Made by a program: the position numbers and the translations under genes. This document shows, in pieces, positions 46,375 through 54,212 of a stretch of DNA of 64,000 nt. Numbering within the stretch: position 1 is the stretch's first letter; the number at the start of each line of letters is the position of its first letter. Below the pieces are notes generated by a model, which saw only the letters and a program-made list of their open reading frames with translations, did no database searches and was not told the origin of the DNA. This DNA is from ZC4RG29 sp964521255 (GTDB lineage: Bacteria; Bacteroidota; Bacteroidia; Cytophagales; Cyclobacteriaceae): assembly GCA_964521255.1 (NCBI GenBank), contig CAZFRM010000011.1:1-64000 (forward strand), read 5' to 3'.

Positions 46375-46839
46375 ATGGAAATAAAAGTATTTGAATACGT
46401 TGAAAAGCTTGATTGCTTTATAGTTAGTTCTGAGTTTAAGAAAATATGTGACTATTTAGGACTTGTTGGATGGGATCAGACAGCATGGATTGGACGATAC
46501 TTTAGTCTTGACAATGATTACGGCGAACATTGGTTTGATAATTGGCAACTAAGAGCCAATAAGGAACTTGATGGAAAGAAGTTAAATATTGATGAGGATC
46601 AAATGTTATTCATTGATCCCGAAAGGTTCAAGGATGATCGTGATGGCCCATGTCATGGTAATGATCAACGAAAGATATTTTGGACTAGTGTTTTGAAGTC
46701 TCTTAGATTAGGTTTAGACGTTATAATTGAAGAAGCTAGACGGAATGATAAAAATAATAATCCTGATAAGAGCTATAACAAAGATCTAGAACATAGAATT
46801 AAAGTTCTTCAAGAACAATACGCGCCCAATGACCAATGA
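46375..46839 (+). CDS. Small acidic soluble protein, possible immunity protein
   Basis: A 154-residue soluble protein without signal or membrane segments. It is rich in aromatic and acidic residues (VGWDQTAWIGRYFSLDNDYG) and has a basic helical C terminus. It has no recognised family; size and position in an Rhs island suggest an immunity protein. Its last codons (APNDQ, stop) come from the repeated ccaatgaccaatgac motif at 46826, so the original C terminus may have been cut by a rearrangement. Its start follows the left island edge directly. Confidence 0.5.
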   Translation: MEIKVFEYVEKLDCFIVSSEFKKICDYLGLVGWDQTAWIGRYFSLDNDYGEHWFDNWQLRANKELDGKKLNIDEDQMLFIDPERFKDDRDGPCHGNDQRKIFWTSVLKSLRLGLDVIIEEARRNDKNNNPDKSYNKDLEHRIKVLQEQYAPNDQ

Positions 46840-46840
46840 C

Positions 46841-46925
46841 TATTGGCTTTCCGAGATTACCCGCACACACTACGACTTTGCGAATCAATCCATAGAAGAG
46901 CAGTTCCAGCAATATAATTTACGTT
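46841..46925 (+). pseudogene. Rhs fragment upstream of repeat copy R1
   Basis: About 85 bases encoding YWLSEITRTHYDFANQ and following residues. They are homologous to the start of the Rhs piece at 49501 (DYLLTDITRTYYDFGK). Homology begins at the ccaatgaccaatgac motif in both places and stops where repeat R1 begins. Confidence 0.65.
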
Positions 46926-47150
46926 CTCAGCCTTCGTTGGAATTACGCACATACTCTCCCTTTGTTGCATCTTTTGACCAACAAACACACCGCGCTATAA
47001 TAACAGATGGGAACCAAGTACGCCGCATTAAGTTTACAGATGGAAAAGTAATCACCTATCTTTACGATGCGGGCGGAAGCAAACTGAAAATGAACACAGC
47101 AAAGGCAGCGTGTGTGCAGCTTCAAAAGTGGAACACCAACCAAGGCTGAG
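46926..47150 (+). repeat. Island repeat R1 (short form)
   Basis: 225 bases, from ctcagccttcgttgg to ccaaccaaggctgag, which are imperfect inverted copies of each other. The middle reads FTDGKVITYLYDAGGSKLKM, a YD-repeat sequence. The 84-base inner segment found in most copies is absent, so R1 shows the uninterrupted state. Confidence 0.85.
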
Positions 47151-47176
47151 GAAAATTCTTAGGGAAAGAAAAGACA

Positions 47177-47272
47177 ATGACGGAGAACATAAAGGCGTTT
47201 GAATATGATGAAAACCAACCAATGGGAAAAGGTGAATTGAAAACTGATGAAACTGAATATATAGATGAGTAA
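47177..47272 (+). other. Short open tail, possible end of a former toxin
   Basis: A 31-codon acidic frame from an ATG at 47177 to TAA at 47272, just after repeat R1 and overlapping the start of the next gene by 8 bases. A toxin C terminus overlapping its immunity gene would look like this. It is too short to prove. Confidence 0.3.
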
Positions 47273-47582
47273 TAGTTACGTAACGGAAAAATGGTTGATA
47301 ACTCTTTTAATGGTAATAGTTGCTTGCGTCTTTTACTATTTGGGAAGGCGATTAGCATTATTAACAAAATATTCTAGAATAACACGACGGTATATATCAA
47401 TTGTTTTTTCTAGTCTTATTTCAATGCTATTTTTCTATTCTTGCACCATAATGGATAATTTTTGGGGAATTGGTAATAAATACGTAACTGGAATGGCATT
47501 GATTTTCATTCCAATATCAATGCTGCTTACTATTGTTTTTACGATCCTTTTTTTCTTTCAATGGTATAAAGACAAAAGTTAA
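47265..47582 (+). CDS. Small multi-pass membrane protein, candidate immunity protein
   Basis: A 105-residue protein with three to four hydrophobic segments (WLITLLMVIVACVFYYLG, YISIVFSSLISMLFFYSC, GMALIFIPISMLLTIVFTIL) and a charged end, YKDKS. Membrane immunity proteins of this size protect against pore-forming or membrane-targeted toxins, but no family is recognised. The gene is AT-richer than the flanking chromosome. It lies between repeats R1 and R2 and overlaps the short tail frame. Confidence 0.6.
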   Translation: MSNSYVTEKWLITLLMVIVACVFYYLGRRLALLTKYSRITRRYISIVFSSLISMLFFYSCTIMDNFWGIGNKYVTGMALIFIPISMLLTIVFTILFFFQWYKDKS

Positions 47583-47603
47583 TATCACTGACAGGGAACA
47601 TGC

Positions 47604-47916
47604 CTCAGCCTTTCGTTGGAATTACGCACACACTCTGCTTTTGTTGCCTCTTTTGACCAACAAACACACCGCGCTATAATAACAGATGAGGAACCAGGTA
47701 CGCCGCATTAAGTTTACAGATGGAAAAGTAATCACCTATCTTTACGATCCGGGTGGAGACAAGCTGAAAATGAAAATTTCCCAGGGCTCAGGGTGCTCTT
47801 CTGTTATCCAGGCGCAGTGCGTTTGCTGGTGAAGAACCTGTCTGACGAATACAGGTAGGCCACAACAAAGGCAACGCGTGTGCGGGTTCAAAAGCGGAAC
47901 ACCAACCAAGGCTGAG
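47604..47916 (+). repeat. Island repeat R2 (long form)
   Basis: 313 bases with the ctcagcc start and ggctgag end. It includes the inner segment (cccagggctcagggtgctct ... acaggtaggc) in a diverged form with altered ends. The YD-coding part is present but frame-broken (an extra base in gatgaggaacc). Confidence 0.85.
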
Positions 47917-47948
47917 TCAAAAAACCAAGTAAAAAATTCAACGTCAAA

Positions 47949-48587
47949 ATGAAGGGAATAATAGGAATTTTACTAATCATCATTTTGCTTTTCGGGTGTC
48001 AAAAGCAAAAGGTGTTAAAAATATTTGCTTTGACTCCCAGTGAAGAGGAATTGGGTAAGAAGGGATTTATCAAGTTTTATAAAAAAAGTAATGATTACAG
48101 AGTCTTTGATGGAGTTAATGCAAATAGATATGTTTTTGATAGTTTGAATAACCTCCTCGATGGATACTGGATGATAGCTAACGATACTATATTTTTTTCG
48201 CCAGCCCATTATAAAAAGATTAATTGCCCTTTAAAGTTTCCTATTTGTGTGATGAATTGGAAAGTCAATACTCGTGTATTGTTTGTGTGGGAGAAGAATA
48301 ACGATCAGAATTGCTTAGCGTTTCCGATTTATTATAAATCCTGTTATGTATACGTGAAAGAGGTTAAGAAATTGGAGGATGATATAATTTACTCAATTAT
48401 ATTATTCAATAGCGAATTATATATGCTTGAATTGCGCCATAATAAGAAGGAGATAGGTCCACTGTTTGATACTTTTCTAAATAATATGAATGATTTTGAT
48501 TATACAAGTATTGATATTTCTTTGAAGAGAGGTGTTACTTCATTAAATCGTCATAGAGTTTCTAAATTATTTAAACTCCCAGTTTGA
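47949..48587 (+). CDS. Lipoprotein, candidate immunity protein
   Basis: A 212-residue lipoprotein with lipobox LLFGCQKQK (Cys near 17). The mature part is rich in aromatic residues and Lys with several Cys (LKFPICVMNW, KSCYVYVKEV). No domain is recognised. A periplasm-facing lipoprotein is a common immunity form against toxins acting in the periplasm. AT-rich. Located after repeat R2 by 32 bases. Confidence 0.6.
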   Translation: MKGIIGILLIIILLFGCQKQKVLKIFALTPSEEELGKKGFIKFYKKSNDYRVFDGVNANRYVFDSLNNLLDGYWMIANDTIFFSPAHYKKINCPLKFPICVMNWKVNTRVLFVWEKNNDQNCLAFPIYYKSCYVYVKEVKKLEDDIIYSIILFNSELYMLELRHNKKEIGPLFDTFLNNMNDFDYTSIDISLKRGVTSLNRHRVSKLFKLPV

Positions 48588-48692
48588 CTGATTAGATAAT
48601 TGAATCAAGCATAGAATCCCTCAAGTTTGGATAGTGGTCGTATTTCATAAATGGTAGATGATTTAGCGAAGATCGTAGATATTTACACCGAC

Positions 48693-48773
48693 AATTCCAC
48701 AGTAATTTTATAAAGACCTCTCCCGATTAAGAGACAAGCAACTAAAGTAGAACGTTTTAACGACATGAATAAA
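48693..48773 (+). promoter_or_regulatory. Rhs leader copy 1
   Basis: The sequence from aattccacagtaattttata through cccgattaagagaca to atgaataaa is repeated almost exactly at 52781-52863 and partly at 53823 and 57226. It ends in an ATG (MNKLIL) that runs into repeat R3. It looks like the 5' leader and first codons of a lost Rhs-type gene. Confidence 0.5.
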
Positions 48774-48998
48774 CTCATCCTTCGTTGGAGTTACGCACAC
48801 ACTCTCCCTTTGTTACCTCTTTTGACCAACAAACACACCGTGCTATAATAACGATGAGGAACCATGTACGCCGCATTAAATTTACTGATGGAAAAGTAAT
48901 CACTTATCTTTACGATGCAGGTGGAGACAAGCTGAAAATGAACACAGCAAAGGCAGCGTGTGTGCGGCTTCAAAAGCGGAACACCAACCAAGGCTGAG
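48774..48998 (+). repeat. Island repeat R3 (short form)
   Basis: 225 bases, starting ctcatccttcgttgg, same length and short form as R1, without the 84-base inner segment. Left neighbour is the leader copy with MNKLIL; right neighbour is an open toxin-like tail. Confidence 0.85.
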
Positions 48999-49127
48999 GA
49001 ATTTTGGAAGGGCATTAAAGATTTTTTCAAATCAGAGCCGAAGAAGGATGAATGGGATGAGAGATTTATGGCTAAAGAGAAGTCTAATGATACGACTAAA
49101 CCGAAGGAGACAAATGGTAGCACTTGA
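48999..49127 (+). pseudogene. Open tail after R3, possible toxin C terminus
   Basis: The frame continues out of the repeat as KAEEFWKGIKDFFKSEPKK and further charged residues to a TGA at 49127, overlapping the next gene's start by 14 bases. It reads like the last ~42 residues of a charged toxin whose body is gone. Confidence 0.4.
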
Positions 49128-49455
49128 TGAATTAAAGAATATTGATTTACATGATCAAAGCTTAGATGGATTGCAGTTCGATTTATCTTCTAAACAGATT
49201 ATTATTAAGGTAGGTACCTATAATGATGAGAAATCTGATTACGATTATTTGGAACTAATCTTTATTGGAGTTGAAAAGATTAATAGTACACAACTTAATA
49301 TAGATGATCTTTCTAGTCTTGAGATCTTCTCACAGGAAATATTTGAAACTTCCGATCATCCAGTCATAAAGTTTTCACTCTTAACAGGCTTTGGTAAATC
49401 TAGTGTAGAGATTTCTTTTAGCTTTAGTGATTATCGAATCAGAAACATAAACTGA
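49114..49455 (+). CDS. Small acidic protein, candidate immunity protein
   Basis: A 113-residue soluble beta-rich protein starting MVALDELKNIDLHDQSLDG, with ccgaaggagacaa (purine-rich) just upstream. The frame is open further upstream through repeat R3, but the ATG at 49114 gives a normal protein. The sequence (DLHDQSLDGLQFD, YLELIFIGVEKIN) recalls small immunity-like proteins with a HDS-type start, as in the DUF-type immunity families; no firm assignment. It overlaps the preceding open tail, as toxin-immunity pairs do. Confidence 0.6.
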   Translation: MVALDELKNIDLHDQSLDGLQFDLSSKQIIIKVGTYNDEKSDYDYLELIFIGVEKINSTQLNIDDLSSLEIFSQEIFETSDHPVIKFSLLTGFGKSSVEISFSFSDYRIRNIN

Positions 49456-49500
49456 CTAAAGCCCAATCGATATTTTCGGTTGGATTCTTCTCATTGGCCA

Positions 49501-49677
49501 ATGACCAATGACTATTTGCTTACTGATATAACCCGTACATACTATGACTTTGGTAAGCCTTCTGTACAAGAGCAGTTTTTCCAAAATAATCTCCGCAAAA
49601 GGGTAGCATGGGCGGAAGTGATAGAAAAGAATGCTACAGATACCATTGCCACCTATTACAGTTATGATGTGCGGTAA
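49501..49677 (+). pseudogene. Rhs gene, 5' piece before a frameshift
   Basis: The frame MTNDYLLTDITRTYYDFGK ... ATYYSYDVR stops at TAA 49677. The Rhs sequence goes on without a gap in another frame as GNVKSLLQQIPGL; reading YDVRGNVKS would need two more bases near 49673. The piece starts at the ccaatgaccaatgac motif, so the large N-terminal part of an Rhs protein is absent. Confidence 0.7.
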
Positions 49678-52147
49678 TGTGAAGTCGTTACTTCAACAAA
49701 TTCCCGGCCTTGATGCCAAGCGTACAGACTATGTGTACGATCTGATCAGCGGCAAGGTGAACTATGTGTTTTACCAATACGACAAGCCCGACCAGTTCAT
49801 ACATAAATATGAATACGATTCAGACAATCGCATCGAGTTTGTATCCACATCTACGGATGGATTTGTATGGGATAATGATGCATCTTATTTCTACTATGCT
49901 CATGGGCCGTTGGCGCGTGTAGAACTGGGCCATCACCGGGTGCAGGGGCTTGATTACTACTACACCTTGCAAGGCTGGATCAAAGGAGTGAATATGCCTT
50001 ACGAAGGCGACCCTGGTGGAGATGGTGTTACATCTCTTTCAGGTAAGGATGTGTTTGCCTACTCGCTTGGCTATAATAATAATGATTACAAGCCGATAAA
50101 TAATTCAGTAACTTTAACTGACACACGTGATCATTTATGGACTCGACTGAATGAGGTAAACAATCATTCAGGCTTGTACAACGGAAACATTTCGTGGATG
50201 GTAACGGACTTGTCCGCCATAGCTTCAGCGAAGGCGGATCGTACGAAAGGCATGCAAGCGATGGTGTACCAATACGACCAGTTGCATCGGATTGTAAAGA
50301 GTCGGAGTTTAACTAACTACTCTGCAGCAAATGGTTTTGCTTCCAGATCAACCTCACCAGCAGCTTACGATGAAGATTATAGCTATGATCCTAATGGAAA
50401 CCTGTTAACGTTGCATCGCAGAAATCATTTGGGCGATACGCTTCATAATTTTAACTATCAATACTATCCAGGCACCAATAAGTTAAGGCAGGTAGGCCCT
50501 CCAGAAGACATGGTGTTTGATGGTGGTCCGTTGGTTTCCAACAATAAGTTATACCGAAAAATAACTGTACAAGGAAATGCATACATGCCGCAGGGCAGGC
50601 CGGTTGAACTGAGGGCTTTAGAGGAAATAGAAATGGATCCTGACTTCAAGTCTCCCGATGGTACAGATTTCTGGGCTCATATCGTAGCTGATTCAGGAAT
50701 GTACCAGTATGATAAGATTGGTAATCTTGTTCTTGACCAACATGAAGGAGTGAAGATCAGTTGGACGCCTTACGGAAAGGTGAGAGAAGTGAAAGCTAAG
50801 AATGATAGCTTGATCACTACTTTCCGCTATGATGGTGCAGGGAATAGAATTGAAAAGAAAGTAACAAGAAAAGATTCTGTTGATATAATTTCTATCACAC
50901 ATTACGTAAGAGATGCGAGCGGTAATGTTATGGGAGTCTACAAGGATAGCCTGATGCTTGAGCAATATGTCTATGGTAGCAGCCGAGTTGGTTTGTATAA
51001 AGGAGGAAGGTACAATGGACAGAGAAGCCTTGGCGAGAAGAATTATGAGTTAGGTAATCATTTAGGAAATGTTCTTGCTGTTACTACAGATAACATTGGA
51101 ATGAACACAATGGATAGCATATGGGCTACGGTAGTGAGTACAAGAGATTATTACCCCTTCGGTTTGGAAATGGAAGATAGGACATGGAGCGATACGACTT
51201 CAATTTATCGTCATGCCTTCAATGGAAAAGAAAAAGACGGCAGTGGTGAATTTGGAAATGCAACGTATGACTATGGCTTCCGAATTTACAATCCAACCAT
51301 TAGTAAGTTTTTAAGTACGGATCCGCTGACGGAGGAATTCCCATGGTGGAGCCCTTATCAATTTGCAGGCAATACTCCGATATTGGCAGCCGATTTGGAT
51401 GGAGCTGAACCCATTTATAAAACGAAAGTTGAAGGAAGCACAGAAGCGACATTAAATAATATAGACGAGGATGCAATTTTAGGATACTTAGTTTTGAATT
51501 GGAAAGCTTCTGCGAGAAATTTGTTTAGAAATGCGTGGGTGCAACTAAAAGCTGGACAATATTCTACATACATAGTTAGGGATAGAATAACGGTCTTAGT
51601 TACTCCTGATGGAGTTCCTTATCTGTATGAGGAGGAGGTTATGCAAGACAGGATTCAATCTAATTTTGAATTGATACTTGATGGGGTAGGAAGCTATCCT
51701 GGAATAGGGAAAGGAGCGGGACCTGGTGGAGGATTACTCGCAAAGACTCCTGGTAAGTCCACGATTATAAATCAAATAAAGAAATCAATTGGCGAATTAC
51801 GTGAGTTAGAAGTAGCTAGATTGACAAAAGGTCGTGTTGCAAAAGATGGCAAGGGGCAAGATTTATATTTTAAATTTGTTAGGGAGAATGGCCTTGAAGG
51901 AGGTGTAGCCGTTGATGTTATTGGAGAATCTGGCGAATTGATTTTGGTTGGAGGGCCTGCAAAAGCTCATAATCTTAGTGCATTAGGACAAAGACTCTCT
52001 GACCTCAAGCTAGCTGCTAAAGATGCAGGTGTTAAGGCTCTTGCCTATTTTACCGACAATACCCCTAATGCGGTAATAGATTTAGCTCAAAAAAAATTAG
52101 GTAAAGAAAATGTTAAAGTATTCAAAGATGTAGAATCGAAACAATAA
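49631..52147 (+). CDS. Rhs/YD-repeat protein C-terminal part with toxin-like tip
   Basis: An 838-residue frame; the first ~14 residues are out-of-frame reading before the real Rhs sequence starts at GNVKSLLQQ. YD repeats (YQYDQLHRIVKSRSLTNYS, YDGAGNRIEKK) lead to the Rhs core end with FNGKEKDGSGEFGN, DYGFRIYNPTISKFLSTDPL and FAGNTPILAADLDG (about residues 529-590). The last ~240 residues are a variable tip: Gly-rich linker (KGAGPGGG), then a compact domain with FKFVRENGLEGGVAVDV and ALAYFTDNTPNAVIDLAQKK. I cannot assign the tip to a toxin family. No N-terminal export region and no secretion genes are present. The immunity candidate follows after 1 base. Confidence 0.8.
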   Translation: MLQIPLPPITVMMCGNVKSLLQQIPGLDAKRTDYVYDLISGKVNYVFYQYDKPDQFIHKYEYDSDNRIEFVSTSTDGFVWDNDASYFYYAHGPLARVELGHHRVQGLDYYYTLQGWIKGVNMPYEGDPGGDGVTSLSGKDVFAYSLGYNNNDYKPINNSVTLTDTRDHLWTRLNEVNNHSGLYNGNISWMVTDLSAIASAKADRTKGMQAMVYQYDQLHRIVKSRSLTNYSAANGFASRSTSPAAYDEDYSYDPNGNLLTLHRRNHLGDTLHNFNYQYYPGTNKLRQVGPPEDMVFDGGPLVSNNKLYRKITVQGNAYMPQGRPVELRALEEIEMDPDFKSPDGTDFWAHIVADSGMYQYDKIGNLVLDQHEGVKISWTPYGKVREVKAKNDSLITTFRYDGAGNRIEKKVTRKDSVDIISITHYVRDASGNVMGVYKDSLMLEQYVYGSSRVGLYKGGRYNGQRSLGEKNYELGNHLGNVLAVTTDNIGMNTMDSIWATVVSTRDYYPFGLEMEDRTWSDTTSIYRHAFNGKEKDGSGEFGNATYDYGFRIYNPTISKFLSTDPLTEEFPWWSPYQFAGNTPILAADLDGAEPIYKTKVEGSTEATLNNIDEDAILGYLVLNWKASARNLFRNAWVQLKAGQYSTYIVRDRITVLVTPDGVPYLYEEEVMQDRIQSNFELILDGVGSYPGIGKGAGPGGGLLAKTPGKSTIINQIKKSIGELRELEVARLTKGRVAKDGKGQDLYFKFVRENGLEGGVAVDVIGESGELILVGGPAKAHNLSALGQRLSDLKLAAKDAGVKALAYFTDNTPNAVIDLAQKKLGKENVKVFKDVESKQ

Positions 52148-52148
52148 T

Positions 52149-52739
52149 ATGGCTTCAGGGTTTTGTAAAATATGCTATGAGATTAACAATGCAAAAATTG
52201 AAACAATTTTTAATGAATTAGTTTCTTTTTATGAACAAAATGACGTTTTGCTGACAGACGAAAGAGGGAATATTGAATTCATCATGGATGAAGGTGGAAT
52301 AAAAAATTGTTCTTACAATGATCTGGCAACAAAAATTACAGATAACGGGAGCGTAGCATTCTTTTTTAAAGTATCTGAAAGGAGCCGACTTTACTGCAGA
52401 TTTAGACAACTAAATCAAAAAGTGATTATTGAAGAATATGATTTTAGTTGGATGCCAGAAAGTAAAGAAAGAATTTTCACTTCTAGGCTATTCGTCAATC
52501 GAATGATAAATTTAATTAGTCTTGATAAGGTCCATTTTTTTTGGGGCGTTATTGATAAGACAGGACGGACAGAGGATATTGATTGGGCTGACTTTTTTGA
52601 GGAGGGTAATATTAATACTGAAATTATAGAAATGCCTACAGTTTTATGTACATCATCTAAAATTGCAAATATTAAAGACGCTCAAAATGTAGAGGTAATT
52701 GGTGATTATAAAGTGGTATATTTTGAATCGATCCTTTAG
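52149..52739 (+). CDS. Candidate immunity protein for the Rhs tip
   Basis: A 196-residue soluble acidic protein starting one base after the Rhs stop, the standard place of an Rhs immunity gene. The sequence has GFCKICYEINNAKIETIF and LSWMPESKE-type segments, and a HFFWGVIDKTGRTEDIDWAD stretch; no family is recognised. Acidic charge fits binding to a basic toxin tip. AT-rich like other island genes. Confidence 0.65.
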   Translation: MASGFCKICYEINNAKIETIFNELVSFYEQNDVLLTDERGNIEFIMDEGGIKNCSYNDLATKITDNGSVAFFFKVSERSRLYCRFRQLNQKVIIEEYDFSWMPESKERIFTSRLFVNRMINLISLDKVHFFWGVIDKTGRTEDIDWADFFEEGNINTEIIEMPTVLCTSSKIANIKDAQNVEVIGDYKVVYFESIL

Positions 52740-52780
52740 TTGTAGTACTTTCTTAATACTCTTGCACTTTTGTCCGCCGG

Positions 52781-52863
52781 TAATTCCCCAGTAATTTTTT
52801 TAAAGACCTCTCCCGATTAAGAGACAAGCAACTAAAGTAGAACATTTTAACGACATGAATAAA
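52781..52863 (+). promoter_or_regulatory. Rhs leader copy 2
   Basis: Nearly identical to 48693-48773 (cccgattaagagacaagcaa, then atgaataaa) and again fused to a repeat (R4) at ctcatcc. Two equal fusions point to duplication of leader plus repeat as a block. Confidence 0.5.
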
Positions 52864-53174
52864 CTCATCCTTCGTTGCAGTTACGCACACACTTTACCTT
52901 TGTTGCGTCTTTTGACCAACAAACACACCGTGCTATAATAACAGGTGAGGAACCAAGCAGGCCGCATTAAAATTTACCGATGGAAAAGTAATCACTTATC
53001 TTTACGATGCGGGTGGAAACAAGCTGAAAATGAAAACCTACCAGGGCTCAAGGTGCTCTTCTGTTATCCAGGCGCAGAGCGTTTACTGGTGAAGAACCTG
53101 TCTGATGACAGGCAGGCACACAGCAAAGGCCGTGTGAGTGCGGCTTCAAAAGCGGAACACCAACCAAGGCTGAG
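52864..53174 (+). repeat. Island repeat R4 (long form)
   Basis: 311 bases, ctcatcc start, ggctgag end, with the 84-base inner segment (cctaccagggctcaaggtgc ... gacaggcagg). The right flank, aggatttgcagttgaaatct, is shared with R6 as part of a larger duplication. Confidence 0.85.
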
Positions 53175-53224
53175 AGGATTTGCAGTTGAAATCTGTTCTC
53201 ATAAGGGATGCTACAAGTGATTAG

Positions 53225-53446
53225 ATGGATTTATCTAGGGCAAAATATTATATAGCTCTTCTTGGGCTTATGCTGATTATTGCAGCGATAATTTCGGTGT
53301 ATACCTTCATTGAAAATTATCTAAATAACAGGAAAGCGAAAAGAAAAAGAAAGGTAATTTTTAGGACAAAGGGGGGCAAGACAAAAGGGTATTGGAAAAC
53401 CAAGAGCGGCGAAGACTACGACAAGGATCTAACATTGGAAGACTAG
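53225..53446 (+). CDS. Small membrane protein with basic tail (copy A)
   Basis: 73 residues: one membrane helix (IALLGLMLIIAAIISVYTF, about residues 10-28), a very basic stretch (NRKAKRKRKVIFRTKGGK), then an acidic end, DYDKDLTLED. Paralogue of the 70-residue protein at 56637, with changes concentrated in the basic tail. It ends with a 4-base overlap against the convergent gene on the other strand. No family; possible immunity protein. Confidence 0.6.
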   Translation: MDLSRAKYYIALLGLMLIIAAIISVYTFIENYLNNRKAKRKRKVIFRTKGGKTKGYWKTKSGEDYDKDLTLED

Positions 53447-53820
53447 ACGGGGATTTTGGTCATGCTGCCAATTTCCTGTTTATCGCGGAATGTGGTTTTA
53501 TACTGCATAGTGTTTTGCTGAATATCCACGATATCAACAACAAGTGTTTCCCCAGGCTGGGCGATGGCTGGTGTTGGACTATTTGTCTTAATATAGGTCA
53601 TCTGATATTTGCATGCCGATAGCCATTTGATATTGTATTCAAAGTAATACTTGCCATCTTCGGTATACTCAAATTGTTTCTTTTTTGTCCGGACTACATA
53701 TATTGTGGAAGCGGATAGGTCATTATACTTCCATTTTCCTGAAAAGTACTTTTTGCAATTTTTCGGCTCAGCGAAAGCAGTGCATAGTAGTAAAACTATA
53801 ACTAACAGTTTATTCTGCAT
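53443..53820 (-). CDS. Small secreted protein (copy A)
   Basis: 125 residues; start at 53820 where a signal peptide (MQNKLLVIVLLLCTAFAEPK) begins. The longer frame upstream is only leader. The mature protein has KYFSGKWKYNDLSASTIYVV and SACKYQMTYIKTN, a beta-rich, lipocalin-like pattern with two Cys. Identical to copy B at 56846-57223 except for the last residue (Val/Leu). Its upstream region is the reverse of the Rhs leader-like repeat. Function unknown. Confidence 0.65.
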   Translation of the reverse strand: MQNKLLVIVLLLCTAFAEPKNCKKYFSGKWKYNDLSASTIYVVRTKKKQFEYTEDGKYYFEYNIKWLSACKYQMTYIKTNSPTPAIAQPGETLVVDIVDIQQNTMQYKTTFRDKQEIGSMTKIPV

Positions 53821-53822
53821 GG

Positions 53823-53890
53823 TCGGCAGTTCCGTAGTAATTTTATGAAGCCCTGTCCCGATTAAGAGACACTCTACTAAAATAGAAAAG
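53823..53890. repeat. Leader-like repeat, copy 3
   Basis: gtagtaattttatgaagccc tgtcccgattaagagacact matches the Rhs leader copies at 48.7 and 52.8 kb. On the minus strand it is the upstream region of the secreted-protein gene, so it may carry that gene's promoter. Confidence 0.45.
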
Positions 53891-53895
53891 GCCAT

Positions 53896-54212
53896 TCATA
53901 TAGAAGTTGAGCCAAGAAAGATTGCGGCTTGTACAAATAAAATTTTCAGGAAGTAACTCGGCTTAACTGTTGCAGTGATTACAACGGTGAGTCTGGTTGT
54001 ATGTGAATCGTTTTTCAGTTGCTTTTTTCTTGCTAAATGCAATTGCTCTTTGTCGGGTGAAATAGTTTAACTCCATATTGCTCTCTTTGTTTTTACCACT
54101 TTATTGGCCAAATCATGGCCATATTTTATTCGTGTACTTTTTTAGCAAAGATTGTTCATGAAGATTTAAGAGCAGCCATTATGTTTGGCCGGTTTTTAAA
54201 ATCATAGAAGTT
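53896..54212. other. Gene-free stretch before the 525-aa gene
   Basis: About 317 AT-rich bases. It contains tggccaaatcatggcca, a small palindromic or repeated motif near 54103, and no credible reading frame. It is the likely promoter region of the following gene. Confidence 0.4.

Larger units (their letters stand above)
53143..53822. repeat. Segmental duplication, copy A
   Basis: End of R4, the 73-aa gene and the minus-strand secreted-protein gene, repeated at 56555-57225. The minus-strand gene is identical base for base as far as I can compare, while the neighbouring plus-strand gene differs at many positions. Confidence 0.8.

Noticed and set aside
52945..53220. Reading frames running across island repeats (also 48785-48997, 57415-57753, 58168-58374, 60345-60608)
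   Set aside because: These frames read the same non-coding repeat in shifting frames (LPGLKVLFCYPGA and similar); frame is not conserved between copies. They explain nothing beyond the repeat.
53392..53622. Plus-strand frame opposite the 125-aa secreted protein
   Set aside because: The minus-strand frame has a signal peptide and is exactly conserved in the second copy. The plus frame has no features.
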